This document shows, in pieces, positions 19,097 through 28,155 of a stretch of 64,000 bases of DNA; within the stretch, counting starts at the first letter, position 1, and every line of letters starts with the position of its first letter. The notes below the pieces were generated by a model that was given only the letters and a program-made list of their open reading frames with translations, had not been told where the DNA came from and searched no databases. Source of the DNA: an uncultured Mycoplasmatota bacterium (GTDB lineage: Bacteria > Bacillota_I > Bacilli_A > RF39 > UBA660); assembly GCA_900552495.1 (NCBI GenBank), contig URZY01000007.1, positions 1-64,000 on the forward strand. The letters run 5' to 3'. A program made the position numbers and the translations under genes.

Positions 19097-19130
19097 AAGA
19101 CAAGTTTTATTTAAACTTGTCTTTGTTTTT
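19096..19130. terminator. Bidirectional terminator between Fic-like gene and ddl
   Basis: AAAGACAAGTTT and AAACTTGTCTTT form a 12-bp stem with a short loop, flanked by A and T runs, between convergent genes. Confidence 0.85.
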
Positions 19131-19138
19131 CTTGAAAA

Positions 19139-20356
19139 TTATTTCAATTTTCCTTTAACACCTTTCATGCCCTTAACTCCCCCATTAGCAGCAAATCCTT
19201 GTAAAATATTTGTATTAAAAGAATGAGTTTTACTAGTTCTTTTTTTATAATCTTTAACACCAATACTTATCATATCATCCAACATGTGTGTAAAGTTAAC
19301 TCCTTTTTCTTCCCACAAATAGAAAGCCAAACTTCCTGGAATTGAATTAATTTCATTAACATAAACCTTTTCATTTTCTTCATCGACCAAGAAATCTATC
19401 CTAGAATTTCCAGCACTTCCTAAAACTTTAAATGCCTCTATTGCAATGTTTTCTACCTCTTCACGCATTGTTTTAGGTAAATCAGCTGGTAATTTTCTAC
19501 TAGTTGAAGCCATTCCTTTACTAGTGGTTGCTTTAGCTCCCTTCAATTTACCTTTTCCACCGCCAATATACTTATCAGTATAAGTTAAAAATTTATTTCC
19601 TGAAAATACTTCTTCAATTTCACTAACTTTTTGATGTTCATAATTACCCATAACAGCAATATTTACTTCTCGTAAGTTTTTAACAACTTCTTCTACAATG
19701 ATTTTACTATCATACTGAATAGCATCATCAATTGCTTCAATCAACTTCGTCTCATTTTCACATACTGAAATTCCTACACTTGAACCAGTAGTTGCAGGTT
19801 TTACAATAACTGGATACTTAAGTTTAGATACTTTCTTAACAATCTCTGAATTATCCTGTTTATATTCTGTATCATAAAACCACACATATTTTGTCATTGG
19901 TAAACCCGCTTCACTCCAAATTGCTTTCATATAAGCTTTATCTTGGCCAACAACAGATCCATAAACATTTGGTCCAACTAATGGTATTCCTATACTTTGT
20001 AAATACCCTTGTAATACGCCATCCTCAACATTTGTTCCATGAACAATTGGAAAAGCAATATCTATTTCCTTCACAACTCTTTTGAATAATCCTTTTTTCT
20101 TCTGCAAAACGAAATTTCCATCGCGACAATACAAAACTACATTATCAGCATATCTTTTAATCAAATTTAAGTCTTGATATACTTCAATATCTTTTAACAT
20201 ATCACCAGTATACCACTCTCTATCTTTCGTAATATAAATTGGTACGACTTCGTATTTTTCTAAATCCAACTTATTAATAGCCTGCATTGCTGAAATAATA
20301 CTAACTTCATGTTCAACAGACTCTCCTCCAAAAATAACTCCTACTCTAATTTTCAT
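19139..20356 (-). CDS. ddl: D-alanine--D-alanine ligase
   Basis: ATP-grasp ligase that makes D-Ala-D-Ala for peptidoglycan. Visible blocks: GGESVEHEVSIISA at the N-terminus, GSSVGISV in the ATP site, and NEINSIPGSLAFYLWE at the substrate end. The omega loop contains the Lys-Tyr pair (TDKYIGGGKGK) typical of D-Ala rather than D-lactate enzymes, but is about 15 residues longer than usual and Gly/Lys/Ser-rich. A C-terminal Gly/Lys tail (VKGMKGVKGKLK) is also odd. Last gene of the hydrolase-murF-ddl run. Confidence 0.93.
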   Translation of the reverse strand: MKIRVGVIFGGESVEHEVSIISAMQAINKLDLEKYEVVPIYITKDREWYTGDMLKDIEVYQDLNLIKRYADNVVLYCRDGNFVLQKKKGLFKRVVKEIDIAFPIVHGTNVEDGVLQGYLQSIGIPLVGPNVYGSVVGQDKAYMKAIWSEAGLPMTKYVWFYDTEYKQDNSEIVKKVSKLKYPVIVKPATTGSSVGISVCENETKLIEAIDDAIQYDSKIIVEEVVKNLREVNIAVMGNYEHQKVSEIEEVFSGNKFLTYTDKYIGGGKGKLKGAKATTSKGMASTSRKLPADLPKTMREEVENIAIEAFKVLGSAGNSRIDFLVDEENEKVYVNEINSIPGSLAFYLWEEKGVNFTHMLDDMISIGVKDYKKRTSKTHSFNTNILQGFAANGGVKGMKGVKGKLK

Positions 20357-20368
20357 AACTTCATCTCC

Positions 20369-21988
20369 CTATTCATTATATGTGTCTGGCAAATCATTTT
20401 CAAACAACGCATATACGTCCTTTTCACCAGTTAATGTTCTAATAAAAGGATATGCATCTCTAACATCATTAAAAACTATTATTTTGTCTTTGTCAAATCC
20501 TTGTTCCAATAAACCTTCTTTAATCGGTTTAGTTCTCTTTTCACCAATAAGAACTGCATAATCTGCAACTCCCGCTATTTGTTCACCAAATTTCTTATTG
20601 TATTCTGCCTCTTTAGGACCTAATTCAATCATCCCCGGGGTAACAACAACTTTAATCCCTGGCATCATTCCTAACACCTTACAAGCACTAGCTGCCCCAA
20701 CCGGATTAGAATTATACGCATCATCTATCTGATAAAAATCTCCCAATCTCTTTAGTTCCAATCTATGTTCTACTGCTCTAACCCCGCGAACAGCTTGTCT
20801 TAAATCATCAATTTCAATTCCAAATTCAATCCCACAAGCAATACCAGCCAAAATATTATATACATTATGATCGCCTAAAAGTTTTGTTTCAAATTTATAT
20901 TTTTCTTGTGTTTCTTTAAAAATAACTTCAAAGCTAGTTCCTTTAGATGAACACTTGATATTTGTTGCTAAAATATCAACATCCTTGTTTTCAATACCAA
21001 TCCAAATAGTCTTAACTTTATTTTTCAATTTATAATTAACTTGTTTTGGATCATCCCCATTAAGTATTGCAAATCCATCTGCTGGAAGAGACTCAATAAG
21101 TTCGAATTTACCACTAACAATATTTTCCTCACTTCCAAAACTCTCTAGGTGAGCAGTTCCAATTCTTGTTAAAATACCATACTTAGGTTTAATTAACTTA
21201 CATAAGCCTGCTATTTCACCCTTAACATAAGCCCCCATTTCTGCAATGAACACCTCTGTAAACTTATCCATATAATTATTAACTGTCATAATCAAACCGT
21301 TAAATGTATTTAAATTTCTCGGTGTCGGTAATGCATTATACTTAATATTTAAAATATCACTTAAAATGTTCTTACTACTTGTCTTTCCATAACTACCAGT
21401 AATACCAATAATTTTTAAATTACTCATATTCTTAAGTTTTGATTGTGCCTTAAGTTTATAATGTAAATAGACCACTCTTTCTATTGGAAAATTAATTATA
21501 TTAGCTAAATATACCACAAACATATTAAAATAAATCATAAAAGCAAGTACAAATAACATTCGCCATACAAATAATGAATCAGCTATAAAACAACTCATTA
21601 AACATAACGGAATAAAATAAAGGACAAAAGTAGTAAACATCAATCTTTTTATCCTAGCCGTTACAACAAGCGGCTTTTTATTTTGATCGTTTTTAATTCG
21701 ATTAAGCCAACTAAAACCTACATAAAAACCTAAAATTACTAAACCAGCAATTGCTATATTAACTACATTTTCTAAATCAAAAAATACTAGAGATCCAATA
21801 AATGTAATTAAAACAAGTAATAAATCCCAGTCTAAAAACTGCTTATAATTTTTAAAAATCCATTTTACATAACGATTGTTTTCATTATATAAGTTCTGTT
21901 GTAACATATGTAAGCTTCTTTTTGTTTTAAAGAATGTTGCAAATAACAAAGCTATTGCCAATATTGAATACTTAATTATTATAATCAT
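20369..21988 (-). CDS. murF: Membrane-anchored MurF-type Mur ligase
   Basis: UDP-N-acetylmuramoyl-tripeptide--D-Ala-D-Ala ligase by its central and C-terminal Mur ligase domains: ATP loop GITGSYGKTSSKN near residue 193, PTPRNLNTFNG, and the DDAYNSNPVGAASA block. The first 175 residues are not the usual MurF substrate domain but about six membrane helices. This would tether the ligase to the membrane. It lies 12 bp before ddl, whose product it uses. GGAGGAAAAG precedes the ATG. An MurT-like role is less likely because of the ddl linkage. Confidence 0.88.
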   Translation of the reverse strand: MIIIIKYSILAIALLFATFFKTKRSLHMLQQNLYNENNRYVKWIFKNYKQFLDWDLLLVLITFIGSLVFFDLENVVNIAIAGLVILGFYVGFSWLNRIKNDQNKKPLVVTARIKRLMFTTFVLYFIPLCLMSCFIADSLFVWRMLFVLAFMIYFNMFVVYLANIINFPIERVVYLHYKLKAQSKLKNMSNLKIIGITGSYGKTSSKNILSDILNIKYNALPTPRNLNTFNGLIMTVNNYMDKFTEVFIAEMGAYVKGEIAGLCKLIKPKYGILTRIGTAHLESFGSEENIVSGKFELIESLPADGFAILNGDDPKQVNYKLKNKVKTIWIGIENKDVDILATNIKCSSKGTSFEVIFKETQEKYKFETKLLGDHNVYNILAGIACGIEFGIEIDDLRQAVRGVRAVEHRLELKRLGDFYQIDDAYNSNPVGAASACKVLGMMPGIKVVVTPGMIELGPKEAEYNKKFGEQIAGVADYAVLIGEKRTKPIKEGLLEQGFDKDKIIVFNDVRDAYPFIRTLTGEKDVYALFENDLPDTYNE

Positions 21989-21997
21989 CTTTTCCTC

Positions 21998-22717
21998 CTA
22001 GATAAAATTTTCTAAAATGCTAATAACTCTTGGTAAATTTTCTAAATACGCATAATGTGTTCCTGGTAAAACAATTAAGCCAGCATCTACCATTATAGCC
22101 TCTAATAATTTTGCTTCCTCAAGCGGAGCTTCTTCATCATTTTCTCCCCAAATAAGTAAAGTAGGCTCTTCTATATCTTTTGCATACATCGATAAATCCT
22201 CATTAACAACATTAACCAACGTCTGACGCATTACCGGACTAGCCGCCTTATAATCTCTTGAACCTATGTACTTTTTCATATACTCCCCAAGTTGATTAAA
22301 CCCTGGCAACCTCTTAACTGCTTTAAGAATTTTAACTGACATAGGCAAATCTTTCTGCGTCCTAATACAAGGACTCCCAAATAAAACTAATTTTTCAATA
22401 GTATTATGAGCAGAATACCTAATTGCTACTCTTCCACCAAATGAATGTCCCATAATAATCGGTTTCTTAATTCCAACGCTCTTTATAAATATCTCTAACA
22501 TATTAGAATAATCATCAATCGTCCAAGCATGGCCTGGCTCATCACTCTCCCCAAATCCGGGAAAATCCAAAATTGTTATTCGAAATCTAGAACTTAAATT
22601 ATCTCCAATAGGCTTCATCATTTCAATATTTTGTCCCCAACCATGTAGAAGCAAAACATCTTTGCCCTCACCATATTGTATGTAATTTACAGCAACATCA
22701 TTAATTGTAATTTTCAT
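21998..22717 (-). CDS. Alpha/beta-hydrolase
   Basis: 239 residues with the hydrolase fold: oxyanion region LLHGWGQN, nucleophile elbow GHSFGGR (Ser), Asp in 'LLIWGENDEEAP' and His near the end (GTHYAYLEN). GGAGTGA precedes the ATG. It is nine bases upstream of murF and first in the hydrolase-murF-ddl transcript, which may tie it to envelope metabolism. Substrate unknown. Confidence 0.88.
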   Translation of the reverse strand: MKITINDVAVNYIQYGEGKDVLLLHGWGQNIEMMKPIGDNLSSRFRITILDFPGFGESDEPGHAWTIDDYSNMLEIFIKSVGIKKPIIMGHSFGGRVAIRYSAHNTIEKLVLFGSPCIRTQKDLPMSVKILKAVKRLPGFNQLGEYMKKYIGSRDYKAASPVMRQTLVNVVNEDLSMYAKDIEEPTLLIWGENDEEAPLEEAKLLEAIMVDAGLIVLPGTHYAYLENLPRVISILENFI

Positions 22718-22827
22718 AAAATCACTCCACTTTAATTATAACAACAAATACCCTATTAATCTAGAAAAACACTAGATAATAAGGAAATACTAGAATTAAC
22801 TAATTAAAATCACCTGTAAAATAATGT

Positions 22828-22871
22828 AAAAAGGAAGTAAATCATCCTATATAAAAAATGATATACTTCCA
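22828..22871 (-). terminator. Intrinsic terminator after the polytopic membrane protein
   Basis: GGAAGTA-ATCAT and ATGAT-TACTTCC pair with small bulges on the minus strand and are followed by five T. It spans the stop codon of the upstream gene. Confidence 0.7.
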
Positions 22872-24296
22872 ACGATCTCTAACTAATTCAATGTGTGTAT
22901 CTTGATCAATACCATAATATAATTTAAATTTTTCTAGATGATAAGCATTTTCTGGATTTATATTGCAACCTGCTATAGGAGAAAAAGCCTCTATATAAAT
23001 AGTTGTATTTCCCTGCTCTTTCTGAGTACTTATACTATTTTCTAAAGCATTTTGACATCTACTAATATTAATATAAAAAATTAAATACACTAACATAGCA
23101 CTAAGCATTAATCCGTTCGCAACAAACTGCCAACCTTTATTATCCTCTAAATATTTTCCTATAATCGTAATAGCAACAATTCCAAAAATAACATATGTAA
23201 AAAAACTTGTTCTAAATCCCCACGTTGGAGAAATTAGCATTACTAAATTTCCAACTAAGCCAATTAAAAACCATAAAAAAGATCTTAAATCATTTTTATC
23301 ATCTAACCAAATAAGAACTAACGTAATAAACAAATAAATTAACCAATAACCTACTATAAATATATTATTACTATTAATTAAGGCACTAAAACTACTATTA
23401 CCAATCAACGTTAAAGGATAAATACACATAGTAAGAAGTCCTCCAACTAGCATATAAATAATTAATAAACTCTTAACTAGTTTATTGGAAACATTCTCTC
23501 TTATCATAAAATAATTACTAAAACTCAAAAGCCCCAACAAATAACTATTTCCAATAAATGTATAATAAATAAAATTAGGAATATTACTAACAATTTTTTC
23601 TAAAAAACCTAAAGCATTAAACTCACTATTCTCAATACTACTTCTATACTTTGTTCCTGGGGATAACAACATCACTACAGTACCTATTACTGATAAAATT
23701 AAATAAAGAATAATTCTTTTATCAACCTTTTTATTCTTAATATATTTAAATATTAAAACAAAAATATTTCCAAGCACTAAAACCAATGCCATATTTTCAA
23801 CAAACATAACTCCCAATAAATTAACTAAACTAAATATCGGCACAAACCACTTATTATAATTATCATTACTAATTAAATAATAAAAATACCAAATTATAAT
23901 CGGAACAACAAAAAAATATGTAATATTTCCAGCTATCCAAACCATAACTTGTGAAAACATATATGGATTCATACCTAGAATTAATAAAACAATTAATGGA
24001 AAAATATAGCCTCGTTTCTTATCAACAATTTTTACTACTCCTACTAAAAATGCTACTATTAATAAAGCATTTACTATATTCCACAACCATTTATGATATG
24101 TCAGAATATTAATAAAAATTCGGCTAATAAATCTTCCTTCCCAATCAAAATACATTCCCAAAGCAACCCCTAATGAATGTCTAATCCCCTCTTTTCCAAC
24201 TAAATAATTTCCCCAATCATCACCAGATATTGGTGCTAGAGAAAAAATAACCACAAAAAGTAAAAATATACCTACATACTTACTATATTTTTTCAT
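22842..24296 (-). CDS. Polytopic membrane protein, DUF6056-like
   Basis: About 484 residues with some eleven membrane helices and few other features. The N-terminal outer loop 'PISGDDWGNYLV' and 'YFDWEGRFISRI' resemble the DUF6056 family and GT-C-like glycosyltransferases, in which a loop with acidic residues follows the first helix. The frame is open to a TTG at 24347, but a perfect sigma-A promoter overlaps that extension, so the ATG at 24296 is the likely start. Glycosyl transfer is only an inference. Confidence 0.7.
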   Translation of the reverse strand: MKKYSKYVGIFLLFVVIFSLAPISGDDWGNYLVGKEGIRHSLGVALGMYFDWEGRFISRIFINILTYHKWLWNIVNALLIVAFLVGVVKIVDKKRGYIFPLIVLLILGMNPYMFSQVMVWIAGNITYFFVVPIIIWYFYYLISNDNYNKWFVPIFSLVNLLGVMFVENMALVLVLGNIFVLIFKYIKNKKVDKRIILYLILSVIGTVVMLLSPGTKYRSSIENSEFNALGFLEKIVSNIPNFIYYTFIGNSYLLGLLSFSNYFMIRENVSNKLVKSLLIIYMLVGGLLTMCIYPLTLIGNSSFSALINSNNIFIVGYWLIYLFITLVLIWLDDKNDLRSFLWFLIGLVGNLVMLISPTWGFRTSFFTYVIFGIVAITIIGKYLEDNKGWQFVANGLMLSAMLVYLIFYINISRCQNALENSISTQKEQGNTTIYIEAFSPIAGCNINPENAYHLEKFKLYYGIDQDTHIELVRDRWKYIIFYIG

Positions 24297-24318
24297 ACAC
24301 TCTTTACTCACCATCTTA

Positions 24319-24347
24319 ATTATAGATAACATTAACTCTAAAGTCAA
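24319..24347 (-). promoter_or_regulatory. Sigma-A promoter of the polytopic membrane protein
   Basis: TTGACT at 24342-24347 and TATAAT at 24319-24324 on the minus strand with a 17-base spacer. It lies inside the longest open frame and so argues for the shorter start at 24296. Confidence 0.85.
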
Positions 24348-24378
24348 AAGAAAAAGTTATAACTTATTATAACCTTCC

Positions 24379-25542
24379 CTAAACTCCAAATAATACCTTT
24401 TCTGATTTAAAACGTTTAATCATAAACCATAAAATAAATACAACATAACAAATAGTCGAAGCAATTGTAATAAATAAATTAACATATTCAAAATTACCTG
24501 TATATAATTCCAACAATATTGTCGTATAATTTAAAATTGGTATAAAATACATTGAACTAGTAACACTAAATTCTAAATAACTCATAAATATCGGTACAAT
24601 ACAAATATAATTTAAAATTTGTCCTGAAGCTTGTGCTTCCTTATAAGATTTAGCTGATGAAGTAATTAAAGTTGCCAACCCACTTATTAAGAAAGAAGCT
24701 ATGATACAAATAATTATTCCAAATAATATTGCTACAAAACTAATACTAAAATCTTCATACATTACAAACATTTCTTTTGCAATACTAAAACTAATAATTG
24801 TTAAAGCAAAACCGATTAAGGAAGCAATTGCCCCTACTATTACATTTGCTAAATATTTACCAATAATCAATTCTGTTGTTGTAATTGGCAATGTCAAAAT
24901 TGTTTCTAATGTTCCATGCTCTTTCTCTACTGCAATTGCCGATGTTGCCATATTAACAGCTGCTAGTGTAATGGCCATAATAATATAAACAAATGAAATA
25001 TTCATAATAAGTTCCACTAAAAAACTACTTGAGGATAATTCCTCACCAGAAACATTTTTTATTTCTACTTTAAAGTTAGTAAATACTTCATCTGGATTAA
25101 TTCCCTTATCAATAAGTTGTAAATCTCCCAAATACTTATTGTAATCATCTAAATAATTAGCCACAAAACTAGTTACATTCATACCACTAATACTACTATC
25201 TGAATAAATCGTATAAGTGTTTTTTTCTTCGTTCCAAAGAACATAACCATCAATCAAATCCTCTTCAAAATCCTGTTTAGCCTCTTTAATATCTTGATAA
25301 CTTTTATATTTTAATCCATATTGTTTTAAAAGTTCCTTATGAACATCATTAACTTCATAATTAACACCAATCTTATAGACATTAGAACTTTCGCCCATCA
25401 TACTATCTTCCATTAAACCAAACAAAAATATAAATAGCGCTATAACAAAGGGAAAACCAAATATCATAAATAAAGTTTTCTTATCCCTAAATATCGATCT
25501 TATTTCCTTTTTTATTGTTATAAAAATATTTTTCTTATTCAT
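24379..25542 (-). CDS. ABC-2 type exporter permease (NatB-like)
   Basis: About 387 residues. One N-terminal helix (residues 20-40) is followed by a large outer domain, then five helices including the ABC-2 block 'EKEHGTLETILTLPI'. This matches NatB-like permeases, which export Na+ or small lipophilic compounds. Its start overlaps the end of the ATPase gene, using GGAGGAA within it, so the two are coupled. The substrate cannot be told. Confidence 0.87.
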   Translation of the reverse strand: MNKKNIFITIKKEIRSIFRDKKTLFMIFGFPFVIALFIFLFGLMEDSMMGESSNVYKIGVNYEVNDVHKELLKQYGLKYKSYQDIKEAKQDFEEDLIDGYVLWNEEKNTYTIYSDSSISGMNVTSFVANYLDDYNKYLGDLQLIDKGINPDEVFTNFKVEIKNVSGEELSSSSFLVELIMNISFVYIIMAITLAAVNMATSAIAVEKEHGTLETILTLPITTTELIIGKYLANVIVGAIASLIGFALTIISFSIAKEMFVMYEDFSISFVAILFGIIICIIASFLISGLATLITSSAKSYKEAQASGQILNYICIVPIFMSYLEFSVTSSMYFIPILNYTTILLELYTGNFEYVNLFITIASTICYVVFILWFMIKRFKSEKVLFGV

Positions 25543-26287
25543 CATTTCCTCCTATTAATGCAAAAAAACTATCTCTTAAATTACTTGTTTTAGTTTTTTT
25601 CTTAATCTCCTCAGGAGTTCCAGTAATAATAATTTTTCCTTTATTAATCATTACAATTTTATCACAAATATTTTCTGCTTCTTCCATATAATGGGTTGAA
25701 TATAATACAGTTTTCTTATTCTTCTTTGCCTCTTTAACAACATCTAAAATTACTTTACTAGATATAACATCAAGTCCACTGGTTGGTTCATCCAAAATAT
25801 AGTATTTTGGATTATGAACCAAACATCTAGAAATACCTGTTCTTTGATACTGTCCTGTTGATAAAGTATCTATTCTTTGATGCATAAAACTTTCCATATC
25901 AAATTTCTTTATTATCTCATTAACTCTTCTTTCTAAATCTTCTCCAAAAATACCATAATATTCACCACACATAATCAGTAACTCATATGGTGATATATCT
26001 TTATATAGCTTAGTATTTCCTGTTAAAAATGCTAATATTTTTCTAACCTTAATCCCGTCGTCTCTATGATTCATCCCATCAATAATAATTTCTCCACTTG
26101 TTGGTACCATAATCCCTGCAATCATTCTTAATAAAGTTGTTTTTCCAGCTCCATTAGGTCCTAAAATACCAACAACTTCACCCTCTTTTGCAGTAAATGA
26201 AATACTATCATCTGCTTTAAATGTAATGGCTTCTTTTTTACTAATCTTTTTAGTAAATTCTTTCGTAATATTTTTTACCTCTAACAC
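25535..26287 (-). CDS. ABC transporter ATPase (NatA-like)
   Basis: Walker A GPNGAGKTT, signature LSTGQYQR (Thr in place of the second Gly of LSGGQ), Walker B YYILDEPTSGLD and switch His in 'YSTHYMEE'. The upstream AAGGAGG sits right against an ATG but seven bases before the GTG at 26287, which gives the usual N-terminus M-LEVKNITKEF, so I chose GTG. Pairs with the downstream permease to form an exporter. Confidence 0.9.
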   Translation of the reverse strand: MLEVKNITKEFTKKISKKEAITFKADDSISFTAKEGEVVGILGPNGAGKTTLLRMIAGIMVPTSGEIIIDGMNHRDDGIKVRKILAFLTGNTKLYKDISPYELLIMCGEYYGIFGEDLERRVNEIIKKFDMESFMHQRIDTLSTGQYQRTGISRCLVHNPKYYILDEPTSGLDVISSKVILDVVKEAKKNKKTVLYSTHYMEEAENICDKIVMINKGKIIITGTPEEIKKKTKTSNLRDSFFALIGGNDE

Positions 26288-26407
26288 CCACATACCTCCT
26301 TGTCATACTACAATTTCAAATATACCATAACTTTTTCAAAAAAGATATAAATAAAAATAAATCTAGTAATAAATTATATACTAGGATATAATGACTATGG
26401 TGATAAT

Positions 26408-27265
26408 ATGAAAATAATAGATTCTTGGATATTTTGGGTTTTAATTTATCTAGTATCCGCAGTCTTATTCTCTCAAAGTTTGAAAAAAGCTAATCGCAAT
26501 ATGAAGAATCCCGGTTCTCTAACTATTTTATTAGAAATTTTTACAGGTCTCTTTTCTTTATTGATGATTCCCATATTTGATATAAAATTTACGCCCAGTC
26601 TAAACACCGTACTTACCCTTCTAATTGTAATTTGTATTTATGCAATAACTGATCGATTGAATACTGAGGCTCGATATGGTTTGGAAACATCTACTTTTAG
26701 TATGGTTAAAAGGCTATCAACGGTTTTTATGATTATCTTTGGTTTCATCTTTTTAAAAGAACCTATCATTTTAAACAAAATTCTTGGCTCTCTTCTGATA
26801 ATAATTTCAAATATAATTCTCACCTATGATAAAGGGAAATTTCAAATTAACAAATACTTTCTTATGGCCGTAATATCACAATTTTTATTTGCTATAGCAA
26901 TGATTATCAACGTAGATATTTATAATCATTTCAATCTTGCATTTTATACCTGGCTTACAGTAACCGGACCCGCTATCTTAATTTCACTCTTAGGCCGACA
27001 TTCACTAAAAGATTTAAAAGCAGAATTTAATTGTTATGACAAACCAACTTTTTTAATTGCCTGCTTTGCATGGGCTTTAATGTTAAATTCTTCCATTAGA
27101 TCCTACCAATTGGGAAGTATCATTATCGTAGCTTCACTCTTTTCCCTAACTCCTATCCTTAATTCTTTAGCAGAACTATTAATAAATAAAGATAAAAATA
27201 AACTTACTCAAAAAATAATTATCTCAATACTCTTACTTATTGGAGCAATTCTAGTAAATTTATAA
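26408..27265 (+). CDS. EamA/DMT-family transporter
   Basis: 285 residues with ten membrane helices in two repeats of five, as in drug/metabolite transporters. The ends of both repeats show the family pattern: 'FIFLKEPIILNKILGSLLIIISNIIL' and a similar closing pair. GGTGATAAT precedes the ATG, and TATAAT lies about 20 bases before it. Stands alone, divergent from the ABC pair. Substrate unknown. Confidence 0.82.
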   Translation: MKIIDSWIFWVLIYLVSAVLFSQSLKKANRNMKNPGSLTILLEIFTGLFSLLMIPIFDIKFTPSLNTVLTLLIVICIYAITDRLNTEARYGLETSTFSMVKRLSTVFMIIFGFIFLKEPIILNKILGSLLIIISNIILTYDKGKFQINKYFLMAVISQFLFAIAMIINVDIYNHFNLAFYTWLTVTGPAILISLLGRHSLKDLKAEFNCYDKPTFLIACFAWALMLNSSIRSYQLGSIIIVASLFSLTPILNSLAELLINKDKNKLTQKIIISILLLIGAILVNL

Positions 27266-27284
27266 ATCACTTTATCCAATAAGA

Positions 27285-27313
27285 TTGCTTATAACTAAAA
27301 TTTAGTGTATTAT
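27285..27313 (+). promoter_or_regulatory. Sigma-A promoter of the pyrH leader
   Basis: TTGCTT at 27285-27290 and TATTAT at 27308-27313, 17-base spacer. Transcription should begin near 27320, only about a dozen bases before the leader ATG. Confidence 0.75.
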
Positions 27314-27333
27314 TAATATAGGAGGAGATAAAT

Positions 27334-27423
27334 ATGATACAAAAACAACCATTCATTTTTATCTCTAAATCATTACTAAGACTTATTGTTTTTAATAACA
27401 ATAAGTTTTTTTATAGGAGGTAA
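27334..27423 (+). CDS. 29-codon leader peptide of pyrH
   Basis: GGAGGAG six bases upstream gives this short frame a strong ribosome site. It encodes MIQKQPFIFISKS... ending in two Arg codons (AGG AGG) that are also the ribosome site of pyrH; the TAA stop is one base before the pyrH ATG. The last third of the frame contains an intrinsic terminator stem. The layout (promoter, translated U-rich leader, terminator, pyrimidine gene) is that of translation-coupled attenuation as in E. coli pyrBI. The sequence is seen; the mechanism is inferred. Confidence 0.6.
   Translation: MIQKQPFIFISKSLLRLIVFNNNKFFYRR
27379..27414 (+). terminator. Attenuator-like terminator before pyrH
   Basis: CTTATTGTT and AACAATAAG form a nine-bp stem with a short loop, followed by seven T. 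It lies inside the leader ORF and ends just before the pyrH ribosome site. Confidence 0.8.
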
Positions 27424-27424
27424 A

Positions 27425-28138
27425 ATGAAATATCAAAGAATTTTATTAAAATTAAGTGGAGAATCTCTTGCTGGAGAAAACAAAACAGGTATTGATTTCG
27501 ATAAAGTATTAAGTATATGCAAAGAAATAGCTGATGTTGCATCATGCGGTGTTGAAGTAGCAATTGTCGTAGGTGGTGGTAACTTTTGGCGTGGCAGAAG
27601 CAATACACAAATGGACCGTTGTTCATCAGACTATATTGGAATGTTAGCGACCACAATGAATGCCTTAGCCTTAGGAGATGCCTTCAAACAATTAAATCAA
27701 CCTGTTAGAGTCCAAACCGGTGTTGAAATGCGCCAAATTGCTGAATACTACATTAAAGACCGGGCTATCAAACATTTAACAAATAATAGAGTCGTTATTT
27801 TTGGTTGTGGAACCGGTTCACCTTTTTTCTCAACTGATACCGCTGCTGCTCTCCGCGCAGCCGAAATCAATGCTGATGCCGTTTTAAAAGCTACAAATGT
27901 TGATGGAATTTATACTAAAGATCCCAAAAAACATCAAGATGCTCAAAAAATATCCAAAATAACCTATCTTGATGTTTTAAATCAAAAACTTAACGTCATG
28001 GATACTACCGCTACTTCCCTTTGTATGGACAATAATATTCCAATTATTGTCTTCAATATAAATGAAAAAAACAATCTAAAAAAAGTAATTGCCGGTGAAA
28101 AGATAGGTACAACTGTTACAAACGAAAAAGAGGATTAA
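27425..28138 (+). CDS. pyrH: UMP kinase
   Basis: Phosphorylates UMP to UDP in the pyrimidine path. Clear blocks: KYQRILLKLSGESLAG, VVGGGNFWRG, the UMP site TGSPFFSTDTAAALRA, and KATNVDGIYTKDP. Length (237) is normal. The start at 27425 has AGGAGG four bases upstream; the frame is open 13 codons further but without a ribosome site. It is not next to frr or tsf as in many bacteria. Expression probably depends on the leader and terminator in front of it. Confidence 0.96.
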   Translation: MKYQRILLKLSGESLAGENKTGIDFDKVLSICKEIADVASCGVEVAIVVGGGNFWRGRSNTQMDRCSSDYIGMLATTMNALALGDAFKQLNQPVRVQTGVEMRQIAEYYIKDRAIKHLTNNRVVIFGCGTGSPFFSTDTAAALRAAEINADAVLKATNVDGIYTKDPKKHQDAQKISKITYLDVLNQKLNVMDTTATSLCMDNNIPIIVFNINEKNNLKKVIAGEKIGTTVTNEKED

Positions 28139-28155
28139 ACCTCCTTTTATTTTAA
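28126..28155. terminator. Weak bidirectional terminator between pyrH and htrA
   Basis: GAGG and CCTC flank ATTAAA with A and T runs outside. The stem is short, so it is tentative, but the position between convergent genes fits. Confidence 0.4.

Noticed and set aside
24297..24347. N-terminal extension of the polytopic membrane protein from a TTG
   Set aside because: A perfect promoter overlaps it, so the region is probably not transcribed as message for this gene.
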